Of a stretch of 64,000 nt of DNA, positions 1 to 8,428 are shown piece by piece. Position 1 is the first letter of the stretch; every line of letters begins with the position of its first letter. The notes beneath the pieces are model-generated. The model saw only the letters and a list, made by a program, of their open reading frames with translations. It was not told the DNA's origin and ran no database searches. This stretch comes from Ligustrum vulgare (Eukaryota; Streptophyta; Magnoliopsida; Lamiales; Oleaceae), in contig OY743177.1 in the NCBI GenBank assembly GCA_963555705.1, positions 54,258,096-54,322,095 of the forward strand, written 5' to 3'. Both the position numbers and the translations under genes were made by a program.

Positions 1-207
1 TGAACTTGAGCGTTATTTGGATCTACCAACGGTGGTGGGAAGGGAGAAGACTAAGACATTTGCGGATATAAAGGACAAAGTGTGGAAAAAAGTGCAGGGA
101 TGGAAAGAAAGTTGCTTTTTGGTGGGAGGTACTCATTAAATCTGTCTTGCAGGCTATTTCGACGTACCTCATGAGTATGTTCAGAATACCAGTTTCATTA
201 TGCCAGC
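1..207 (+). pseudogene. LINE (L1-type) reverse transcriptase fragment, part 1
   Basis: The plus strand encodes the stretch after the RT catalytic core of plant L1 LINEs: a YLDLPTVVGREKTK-like segment, then a VWKKVQGWKE segment, then a degenerate run ending near a SMFRIPVSLCQ-like segment. The order matches plant LINE RT/thumb proteins. The frame is broken by a stop near base 137 and a shift after it. The sequence stops at the CCAGC target site (203-207) where element N1 inserted and resumes at 6310. The 5' half (endonuclease, RT core) lies outside the window. I am confident of the LINE assignment; the clade is not resolved. Confidence 0.8.
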
Positions 208-1619
208 TGTTCGCTCAAAATAGTGTACCGCAAGAGCACGGGTCGCGTACAAGTAATAAAGTGGACTTTTTGAGTCCGGATTGTCGATCCCACGAGGAAT
301 GTATACTCTAGATTATATAACTTTAATTAATTTAATTCTAACAACAAAGAGAAACACACAATTAAAAGATGGATTTTTATAAATTCTAAATTAAAGAAAC
401 TAATTTTAAACCAAATTAAAATAAGGAAAATGAAAGATAAAATAGTTGGGATTCATGATTTCACTTAACTCTCGCTTAAGTAATTTCTCAACACATGCAA
501 ATTAATAAATTACTCATTTACAATGTTAGACCCGATTTTCCAAGCTTAGTTAATTACCTCTCTCGAGTGAGATTAACCCTAATCAATTTGTCTAACCTAC
601 TATATCTCTATGTCGATTAAGGCCCAATCAATTGCATTAACTCTTTGTGAAAATAGCTCAATGGATCATCTAGGGTTTAAGGTATATCTCTATCCTTAAC
701 AAGAACCTAGAGCATTTGTTATTTGGTCTAAAATGCATAATATCTCTCGATTATCATACACTTCACAAAACACATATTTGGTGATCAATCAAACACATGG
801 AATAATCTCAACAATAAACACACATGAAATAAGCTCAACATTAATAAACAACACATTAAAATTACTTAAACTAAGTTAAGCTACATCAATCATCTCAACA
901 TAAAATAACTAGCCCATTTTATAAATATTCCACAAAAGTTGAGGTTTACAAAAATACATCACAAAATATAGAAATCAAAGATTAAAAATACAAGATAATG
1001 AAATAAATCACTTCCCTTGATTTTTGCCCTAAAATTCCTTGAACTTTGTTTTGAATCTTCACCTCACTTCTTGCTTCCTTGCTTCAATGGTGACTAGCAA
1101 CATGTAAACAAAAATAACTACAACTAAATTACAAACTAAATCAAAAACAAAGAAAAGAAAAAGAAAAGAAAAGAAAAGAAAAAGAGAGAAAAAGGGAAGG
1201 GGGCTAGGGTTTGGTGGTTGAATAATGTTCAAGAATCATGAAACCCTACTTAAAAATGCCCAAAAATACCTCTTTTCGCGTAGATCCGCGAAAAATAGCA
1301 TATGGTCTTCTTCAATTTAGTCCTCGAATTTGACTTTTATTACAACTATGCCCCTGAAATATTTGCAAGGTAGGTCCTCCTTCTTTTTGAGATGTTGTAA
1401 TTCAGTCCCCAAACTTTTGATTTCTTTCAATTAGGTCCTTGGACATCGAAATTGCTATTCTTTTCGTCAATTGCTCTCCGATCTTGTCTATTTTCTTTCC
1501 AATTTAGTTTGTACCTAATTGTACAAGATAAACACAATATATAAGTAGATATTTGCTCAATTTGTCAATTAAATTGTCTATTTAAAAGCACAATAAGTGT
1601 GTAAAATGCATACTTATCA
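208..1619 (-). repeat. N1 3' LTR (left copy, with internal deletion)
   Basis: This is the downstream LTR in element sense. It aligns end to end with 4678-6309 except for ~220 bp missing after base ~1303, where the other copy carries two 16-bp palindromes. The missing block is bordered in the other copy by the trinucleotide TGG on both sides, which fits a microhomology deletion. The terminal ~90 bp at 208-300 (U5 end in sense) resembles the LTR ends of the Athila and N2. Confidence 0.93.
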
Positions 1620-1656
1620 CACCCCCAAACTTGAGCTTTTGCTCGTCCGAGCAAAA
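1620..1656 (-). other. N1 polypurine tract and adjacent hairpin
   Basis: On the minus strand an AAGTTTGGGGGTG tract (1620-1632) abuts the 3' LTR, the expected plus-strand primer position. Directly upstream in sense is a perfect inverted repeat: arms TTTTGCTCG (1637-1645) and CGAGCAAAA (1648-1656) around two bases. Comparable hairpins sit at the same place in the Athila (25868-25887) and N2 (50869-50886), with different bases in the arms. Confidence 0.8.
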
Positions 1657-2210
1657 TTATCTACTAGTGCAATCAAGTAACGTGAAAAATAGATCAACAA
1701 TGTTAGATAACTTGCAAATTACTCATGAGTGCAAAATTGTATAATCAATTCAAAATTATGATTCCAAATAATGGTACCAAAAAGAAGTTTAGCTTATCCG
1801 ATGTTCGATCGGTGTGTGTGTGCATAGTCACTTTCAATTGTCAATTAAGTTTCGAGAATGTTGATGAGTAAAGAGGTTTCAAGTCAAAACTACCCACCAT
1901 TAGTGGTCGATTCTTTTTCTTTCCCACTCGTGACATTCATCCCCCAATACATATTTTTCTTTCTTCTCCCGAGATGCAATTCTAGAGGGTACTCTCAAAT
2001 CACTCTTTTCTTTTTTCACTCTAGTTTGGGTGCGTTTTACCGAAAATCTCGACAACCTAGAAATGCGGTGACTCTCCACTAATGAGTGCTTCGACATTCA
2101 AGTTTATACTAAGCAATTCAAACCCACTATTAATCTAAAAGCCCTTATGCAAGTACAAATGCATGGTTTCTAAAAACTAACGTGATGAATGTTTGTGTCT
2201 TCCCCACTCC

Positions 2211-2331
2211 CTTAAGCTTTCTAATTGACCCATGTAGCGAGCTTTAGGTCGGCAACTCCCCGATTGTTTTAAGATCAAAGGGTACCAGGTTTCAAAATAC
2301 CCCTACGGACTTTTTAACTCGAGTCAAAAAG
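2211..2331 (-). repeat. Conserved Athila-type 3' module, N1 copy 1
   Basis: Read on the minus strand it contains a CTCGAG near the start, then ACCTGGTACCCT, then CCGACCTAAAGCTCGC, TACATGGGTCAATTAG and AAAGCTTAA. These blocks recur in the second copy (2421-2540), twice in the Athila (25005-25111, 25178-25275) and once in N2 (51105-51213). The core CTCGCTACA and GTCAATTAGAAAG blocks are the best conserved. No ORF explains the conservation. Confidence 0.75.
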
Positions 2332-2420
2332 TCTACGAAGTGGGGTAGACTTATTAAGCGAATGCAATGATGAAGTGCTTTTTTTTTTTTTTTAAGTGTG
2401 TGTGTGTGAGTACCCTACTC

Positions 2421-2540
2421 ATTAAGCTTTCTAATTGACCCATGTAGCGAGCTTTCGGCCGGTGACTCCCAAGTTTCAAACTTAAGGCACCAAGTTTCAA
2501 GATACTCCTACGGGCTTAATTACTCGAGTCAAAAAGGCTT
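2421..2540 (-). repeat. Conserved Athila-type 3' module, N1 copy 2
   Basis: This is the second copy of the 2211-2331 module, offset by 210 bp in the same orientation. It keeps the AGCTCGCTACATGGGTCAAT block exactly but has diverged in the middle, where it reads TTGGGAGTCACCGGCC on the minus strand. The duplication parallels the tandem duplication in the Athila. Confidence 0.75.
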
Positions 2541-3044
2541 CGAGATAGGGCAATGCAATGCAAAAATTAAAATGGGCTTAGAATTTTAGCATACGGTCAT
2601 TACTTAGCTTATACTTGGCGAAATACACTCCACACAAAATTTATTTCCAACATGCATGGAATCACCACACGTCTAGACCGTCTCCTTCACCGGGTCGACC
2701 ACCCCCAAACTTGTCTTACAATAGAGTAAAGAGATTTAGAGTTTTGGGAAACATTTGATAGGTTGATAAAAATTAAAAATACAAGCTCACAACCTAATTC
2801 TTCTACTCCATTAACCTCATCACCCTTCAACAATTCCTAAACTTCACCAACAATCAATCATGACTATTGTGCTCAAGATAAATATGATCTTGCATGGATA
2901 AGCATTTTGTAAAAGTAGACACAAGTAGCATATTGGTCATAAATCATGAATCAATAACAATTTTAAACATCTAAGTAATCCTGGCCGGCAAGGCTATCTA
3001 ACATGTCAATACACAATAGGAAATCACCCCCAAACTTGAAATGT

Positions 3045-3060
3045 ACATTGTCCTCAATGT
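3045..3060 (-). other. Small hairpin next to an internal polypurine-like motif (N1)
   Basis: A perfect inverted repeat, ACATTG and CAATGT around a four-base loop, lies beside a CAAGTTTGGGGGTG motif on the minus strand (3025-3039). The Athila has the same hairpin and motif in the same order at 24447-24483. In N2 (51757-51795) the related sequence is recognisable but the arms are degenerate. Confidence 0.6.
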
Positions 3061-3642
3061 GTAAAATAAAATCAAAGTAAGAGGAAAGAAGTTACTAGAC
3101 ATCCCAAGAAGTGGTGGGGTACTCGTAAGTAGTCTTGGGCATGTGAAAATCTCATTGCAAGCACCACTAATCCACCCCCAAACTTGTGTTGAACCCTCCA
3201 ATCAATTGAGCATAATTTTCTCCAATGAGGCATTTCACCGAATACCTTGTGAGCATCCTATGAAAACACAAGAAAAGAGTAAATAATAAGTGGTGAATAA
3301 TCCAAAAATTAAAATTACATTCAACATCTCAATTCTAACTCATAAATCCAATATAATTTGCCCATCTACATCAATATTAAATCACACTTGAAGATAAAAC
3401 ACAACATGCACCAAGTGATTTAAAAATGAGTTTTAAGCAAATTTTGACTTTGAAAGTTTGATATGAGTATATGTTAGAATTACATGAGAGTGCATTGGAG
3501 CTATTTCACACTACCCAACTTGAGGAAAATAAATGTAGAAGATAGAGACCTAGCCCAACCAACTTATTTGCAAGAAAGTAAATAAAATGCAAGAAAGTAA
3601 ATAATATGCAAAAAATAAAAATAAAGCAAGTAAAAGATAGAG

Positions 3643-3668
3643 AATGGGTTGCCTCCCATTAAGCGCTT
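3643..3668 (-). other. Post-ORF conserved hairpin with AAGCGCTT palindrome (N1)
   Basis: On the minus strand, ~40 bp after the stop of the 255-codon ORF, an 8-bp palindrome AAGCGCTT is followed by a 6-bp stem: AATGGG, loop AGGCAA, CCCATT. The Athila has the same arrangement ~90 bp after its pol stop (24168-24193), with two stem pairs changed but still pairing. N2 keeps the sequence motif at 53363-53388 with a weakened stem. Confidence 0.65.
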
Positions 3669-3706
3669 ATTTTAAAGTCATTAGCTCAACTCTCCGCATA
3701 AGCACT

Positions 3707-4474
3707 TCATGGCACTCTAAATATAGCTTTTGATGCCTTCCCCATTTTGCTTCTTTTGGCTTTGCCCCACTCTTCATTGATTCTAAATACTTGCACCTTG
3801 CCCCTTCCAATGTCATGGGACTTGCCTATTCTATCCAATTCAAACTCAACAATGTAGACTTGCTCCTCTTCAAGTGGCTTAATCACAAATTCTATTATTG
3901 GGCAATCAATGAAGTTGAGAGAATTTGATTTGATCTTTTCCTCATTAATTTCCACTTCTCCAAGTGATTCTTTTGTGATTAAATTATCATTATCTTCAAG
4001 CTCATCTCCATTAGTTGATGTCTCCTTAGATTGAATGACCGATCCAAAATTTGAATCAATGGGCAATGGCAAGTTTTTCCTATTAATTCCCAAGAGTGGA
4101 TTATACCCCCACATTCGAAATTCTTCCCAATACATGGCATCCCCCATAAGCATATCCTCTTCATCCAAATTGGCAAGCTCATTGTAATACTTTGCAAGTA
4201 CCTTCTCATTCACTAGTGGAGGACCATCTCCCACGAGAGTGATGTCCTCATCCCAATCATCCGGTACACAATCTCCCAAGAGCATGTAACTCACATCCAA
4301 TGTATCAATTGCTTGTTTTCGGCATTTCAAATATTGTCTAAACCCAATAAGCTTCGACGTAATCAAATCATTCCCCGAAAACAAACATTGTCCATTACAA
4401 TGCATCTTGTAGAAAATTTCACAACTTGAATATTCTTTATGCATGTATTCATCACCCATGTTGAGATTGTTCAT
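3707..4474 (-). CDS. Orphan 255-residue protein of element N1
   Basis: This is the only sizeable ORF in N1, uninterrupted, starting ~200 bp inside the 5' LTR just after the primer site, where gag normally starts. I do not recognise the protein. It is acidic: around residues 70-115 it has several Asp/Glu clusters (DDWDED, LDEEDM), and around 150-180 another Asp/Glu/Asn-rich stretch. It ends with a Lys/Arg-rich tail. There is no zinc knuckle, no aspartic protease motif and no RT or integrase motif; I see no signal peptide or membrane segment. An intact frame in a non-autonomous element suggests recent selection or recent insertion. It could be a captured or highly diverged gag-like protein; no function is claimed. 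Confidence 0.55.
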   Translation of the reverse strand: MNNLNMGDEYMHKEYSSCEIFYKMHCNGQCLFSGNDLITSKLIGFRQYLKCRKQAIDTLDVSYMLLGDCVPDDWDEDITLVGDGPPLVNEKVLAKYYNELANLDEEDMLMGDAMYWEEFRMWGYNPLLGINRKNLPLPIDSNFGSVIQSKETSTNGDELEDNDNLITKESLGEVEINEEKIKSNSLNFIDCPIIEFVIKPLEEEQVYIVEFELDRIGKSHDIGRGKVQVFRINEEWGKAKRSKMGKASKAIFRVP

Positions 4475-4653
4475 TGCAAATGCTTTCCTATTTTGCCAAT
4501 GTTAGAATCAAATACACATAGAAAGAAAACCAAACACGAGAAAGATTAGAATTGTGGTGGTTAACCAAAGATAACAAAATAAAACATAAAACAAAAATAA
4601 TTACAAATTGTTAAAACTAAAATTAACTAACATAATAATCAAAGTAAAAACAT

Positions 4654-4671
4654 TCCCCGGCAACGGCGCCA
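4654..4671 (-). other. N1 primer binding site (tRNA-Asp type)
   Basis: The plus strand reads TCCCCGGCAACGGCGCCA, which as I recall is the 3' end of plant tRNA-Asp including CCA, so the minus-strand element RNA is complementary to it. Six bases separate it from the 5' LTR (starts at 4678 in window coordinates). A tRNA-Asp primer is characteristic of the Athila lineage and fixes N1's orientation. Confidence 0.85.
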
Positions 4672-4677
4672 AAAACT

Positions 4678-6309
4678 TGTTCGCTCAAAATAGTGTACCG
4701 CAAGCGCACGGGTCGCGTACAAGTAATAAAGTGGACTTTTTGAGTCCGGATTGTCGATCCCACGAGGAATGTATACTCTAGATTAAATAACTTTAATTAA
4801 TTTAATTCTAACAACAAAGAGAAACACACAATTAAAAGATGGATTTTTATAAATTCTAAATTAAAGAAACTAATTTTAAACCAAATTAAAATAAGGAAAA
4901 TGAAAGATAAAATAGTTGGGATTCAAGATTTCACTTAACTCTCGCTTAAGTAATTTCTCAACACATGCAAATTAATAAATTACTCATTTACAATGTTAGA
5001 CCCGATTTTCCAAGCTTAGTTAATTACCTCTCTCGAGTGAAATTAACCCTAATCAATTGGTCTAACCTACTATATCTCTATGTCGATTAAGGCCCAATCA
5101 ATTGCGTTAACTCTTTGTGAAAATAGCGCAATGGATCATCTAGGGTTTAAGGTATATCTCTATCCTTAACAAGAACCTAGAGCATTTGTTATTTGGTCTA
5201 AAATGCATAATAACTCTCGATTATCATACACTTCACAAAACACATATTTGGTGATCAATCAAACACATGGAATAATCTCAACAACAAACACACATGAAAT
5301 AAGCTCAACATTAATAAACAAACGTTAAAATTACTTAAACTAAGTTAAGCTACATCAATCATCCCAACATAAAATAACTAGCCCATTTTATAAATATTCC
5401 ACAAAAGTTGAGGTTTACAAAAATACATCACAAAATATAGAAATCAAAGATTAAAAATACAAGATAATGAAATAAATCACTTCCCTTGATTTTTGCCCTA
5501 AAATTCCTTGAACTTTGTTTTGAATCTTCACCTCACTTCTTGCTTCCTTGCTTCAATGGTGACTAGCAACATGTAAACAAAACTAACTACAACTAAATTA
5601 CAAACTAAATCAAAAACAAAGAAAAGAAAAAGAAAAGAAAAGAAAAGAAAAAGAGAGAAAAAGGGAAGGGGGCTAGGGTTTGGTGGTTGAATAATTTTCA
5701 AGAATCTTGAAACCCTACTCAAAAATGCCCAAAAATACCTCTTTTCGCGTAGATCCGCGAAAAATAGCATATGGGCCGAACCGGGTCGCACCGGGTCGGC
5801 CCTGATTTTTGCTCCAAATTTTGACCACGCGATCGCGTGGTTGAATGCCTCGCGATCTCGTGGCTGACTTGAAAACTCTCGGGTTGGAATATATGCTTGA
5901 TTCGCGATCGCTATCTGATATTAACCACGCGATCGCGTGGTTAGCCGGCAGGCCCATCCTTCCATGATTTGCAATTGGGTCCTCCAGCTTCTGGTCTTCT
6001 TCAATTTAGTCCTCGAATTTGACTTTTATTACAACTATGCCCCTGAAATATTTGCAAGGTAGGTCCTCCTTCTTTTTGAGATGTTGCAATTCAGTCCCCA
6101 AACTTTTGATTTCTTTCAATTAGGTCCTTGGACATCGAAATTGCTATTCTTTTCGCTCAATTGCTCTCCGATCTTGTCTATTTTCTTTCCAATTGAGTTT
6201 GTACCTAATTGTACAAGATAAACACAATATATAAGTAGATATTTACTCAATTTGTCAATTAAATTATCTATTTAAAAGCACAATAAGTGTGTAAAATGCA
6301 CACTTATCA
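4678..6309 (-). repeat. N1 5' LTR (right copy, full length)
   Basis: At 1632 bp this copy is longer than its partner because it retains the ~220-bp block at about 5774-5990. The block is GC-rich against an AT-rich background and carries palindromes around GCGATCGC. It ends in TTATCA, followed by the CCAGC target duplication and resumption of the LINE. Confidence 0.93.
5825..5940. repeat. Pair of 16-bp palindromes CCACGCGATCGCGTGG exactly 100 bp apart
   Basis: Two identical perfect palindromes lie at 5825-5840 and 5925-5940. Imperfect relatives occur between them (CTCGCGATCTCGTGG near 5848-5862 and TTCGCGATCGCT near 5911-5922). The block is missing from the partner LTR. The LTR of N2 carries similar but not identical GCGATCGC-centred palindromes near 50395-50490. 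Confidence 0.8.
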
Positions 6310-7100
6310 CCAGCAGCTTACCTCAATTGTCAGGAATTTCGGGTGGGGTGCAAGAGGAGAAGGAAAAAAAAATTGCTGGAAGAAGTGGGGAGATTTGTGT
6401 CGTAGCAAACGGGATGGCGGTATGGGTTTTCGTGACTTCATCATGTTCAATAAGGCCCTACTGGCAAAACAAGCATGGTGACTTATTCATAATAATAGAT
6501 CCCTTCCAGCTCGTATTCTTGCTGGAAAATACCACAATGGGTGGATTTCTGGAATGCGGTCCCTAAGCTTGGATTCTCCTTCTTGTGGCGTAGCATATTA
6601 TGGGGTAGGAAAGTCATTTCACTTGGGACTCGATGGCGTGTAGGGAATGGTGAAAGAATCAGGGTATTTAAAGACCCATGGTTGCCCTATCCGCCTAAAT
6701 TCACTCCTATCACCTAGGATGAATCAAATGATAGCACCGTGAATAGCCTGATGACAATATTAGGAGGATGGGATAAGGAAAAATTGGAGAGGCTGCTTTT
6801 GCCTGTTGATGTCCAAATGGTCCAATCCATGCCGCTGGGGTTGCATCGTGGGGAAGACAAGCTCATCTGGCACCATGATAGACTAGGTAGGTATTCTGTG
6901 AAAAGCGGGTACCACCTGTTACTGAATATGAATCCAAGAGATGAGGGGCCAAGTTCAAATGGTGTTGAGAAGTGGTGGCGAAGGGTATGGGATTTACCAG
7001 TGATGCCGTGAATTCATGTTTTTTTTGTGGAGGCTCTTCTTTGTGATCTTACCATCTGTGGAAATGCTTGAGCAGAAAGAAATTAGTAACTAAAGGGAGC
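6310..7100 (+). pseudogene. LINE (L1-type) reverse transcriptase fragment, part 2
   Basis: This continues the LINE interrupted by N1. It encodes an FGWGARGE-like segment, then WGDLCRSKRDGGMGFRDF and NKALLAKQAW, the signature after the RT domain of plant L1 elements. The zf-RVT region follows (around 6850-7000: DKLIWHHDRLGRYSVKSGY, then KWWRRVWDLP). A stop directly after LLAKQAW and several frameshifts show it is dead. Similarity fades by ~7100; the RNase H domain is absent. A run of A at 7449-7464 could be the LINE tail, but the intervening sequence is not recognisable. Confidence 0.82.
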
Positions 7101-7466
7101 TGTAAACATTATGGGGAGTATGAATCAAACTTCCATGCATTATACGCAAGAAAAAGATTTGACTGGGTTGACGCAAGAAAGAAATTAATTACATTTTCAC
7201 TATTATAATTATTCGTAATTACTTGATTTCTTTGATCCATGCATTATCACTATAGAAAAATTGCATACTACTTACAGAGTCATTCATACATAAATAGAAA
7301 AATATTAAAGAGGGGAAATTGCAGCAAAAGGAAGGTTGTATTAGAAAGATAAAATGAAAAATGAAAGATCTAAAGTCCCTGTTTAATGTTATTTATATCA
7401 CCTTTGAGAGTTTAAAATGTGCTAAGGGAGTTTCAATGATTTTAGTTTAAAAAAAAAAAAAAAACT
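7101..7466. other. Unassigned AT-rich stretch ending in an A run
   Basis: No ORF or repeat is recognised. It ends with about 16 A residues (7449-7464) and the AAACT (7462-7466) that abuts the Tat LTR. AAATT follows the other Tat LTR at 35317-35321, so this is probably the left target duplication with one change. Confidence 0.4.
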
Positions 7467-8123
7467 TGTTTTCGCGTGGAAACGCTTACCAAAGGGGGAT
7501 TCAGACGAATATGTAAGGAACAAACCTCTCGAGACAAAGTTCCAACGAGGGGTGCTATATTAATGAAGATTACAGTGAAGACAAAACACCTTCAAGGGGC
7601 GCAAGCATACAAATTATACTAAGAGTTTGACAATAAAAGTAAAGATAAAGGAAATTACATATTCTATTGTTGAGATTTGATTGATTGGTCCCTCTAAATG
7701 ACTAAATTTTTACAATATATACAAATGCACGAACTTCCTTCAACCGCTGCCAATATTTGAATCCTTGGTTTGCCGTCTTGCTTGCATGGATAAATTTGCT
7801 TTCTCCACGTTGCATAACCGTCGTCCACGTCTTGGTAACATCCGCTTGCCACGTCACTCTAAGTAACCTCCTCAATTCGTTACTTCAACTACCTCCTTCA
7901 TCAATAACTGGCTACGTAATCATGAGACAAGTATCAAAACTGCTTTTACTTACTTAGTCGTCCAATGGCTTCGTCGTTCGCCCTGTCGCCCAAATATCCT
8001 AGTTGCCGCACAATCGCCCAATAATCCGACTTCTTGCCTATAATGAGTCTTTAACGTAGGCCTCTTTTGGTTTGGGTCAAGTATTAGGCTTCTTGTATTT
8101 TTGGGTTCTTTTGGGCGTCAACA
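7467..8123 (-). repeat. Tat 3' LTR
   Basis: 657 bp, TG...CA, aligned with 34705-35316 over its length. It is longer than the partner because the partner has two short deletions near its right end. In element sense this is the downstream LTR, next to the polypurine tract. The antisense gene at 8429 starts ~300 bp beyond it, so an antisense promoter in or near this LTR is plausible. Confidence 0.93.
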
Positions 8124-8138
8124 ATTACCCCCCAATAT
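8124..8138 (-). other. Tat polypurine tract
   Basis: On the minus strand this reads ATATTGGGGGGTAAT directly before the LTR start TGTTGACG, the expected priming site for plus-strand synthesis. It confirms the minus orientation. Confidence 0.75.
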
Positions 8139-8428
8139 GGCAGAATTAATATCAATTTTATTAATTCTAAGCCATATTCTGATATTAGATGCCGCGCCTT
8201 TACGTTTCTCAACGGCACCACTCTGCATTCTGCAAAAGATTTGACGCTTCATAACCCTCGTTTTTCAAAGGGTGCGCCACTTCATCACGTCGCTTCTCCC
8301 ACGTTTACACTTTCTCCCACTTTCATCTACGTCTACCATCGCCGCCTTATTCTTCCTTCTATAAAGTTTACTGTTCACCATCTACCACTTTACCTCAACC
8401 TTCATACTTCGCACGCATTCTGCTAACA

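Larger units (their letters stand above)
1657..3640 (-). other. N1 long non-coding 3' region
   Basis: About 2 kb between the single ORF and the polypurine tract has no credible coding sequence. It holds two copies of a conserved module (2211-2331, 2421-2540), several internal polypurine-like motifs reading CAAGTTTGGGGGTG on the minus strand (near 2700-2713, 3025-3039, 3173-3186), and a small hairpin at 3045-3060. The same kinds of element occur after the ORFs of the Athila and N2. This region probably carries replication or packaging signals; that is inference. Confidence 0.6.
208..6309 (-). mobile_element. Non-autonomous Athila-like LTR retrotransposon (N1), complete
   Basis: Two long terminal repeats (208-1619 and 4678-6309), both TG...CA, are flanked by a perfect 5-bp duplication CCAGC (203-207 and 6310-6314), and the LINE reading resumes after it. 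Sense direction is minus: a primer site for tRNA-Asp lies inside the right LTR and a polypurine tract inside the left LTR. The ~3-kb interior has one 255-codon ORF and no gag, protease, RT, RNase H or integrase motif, so the copy must depend on proteins made elsewhere. Its ends, primer site and non-coding 3' signals match the Athila at 16915 and N2 at 49518. By eye the LTRs differ at roughly twenty positions plus one ~220-bp deletion, so insertion is fairly recent. Confidence 0.93.

Noticed and set aside
2367..2410. T run followed by GTGTGTGTGTGAG in N1
   Set aside because: Ordinary simple sequence; no link to a signal seen in the related elements.
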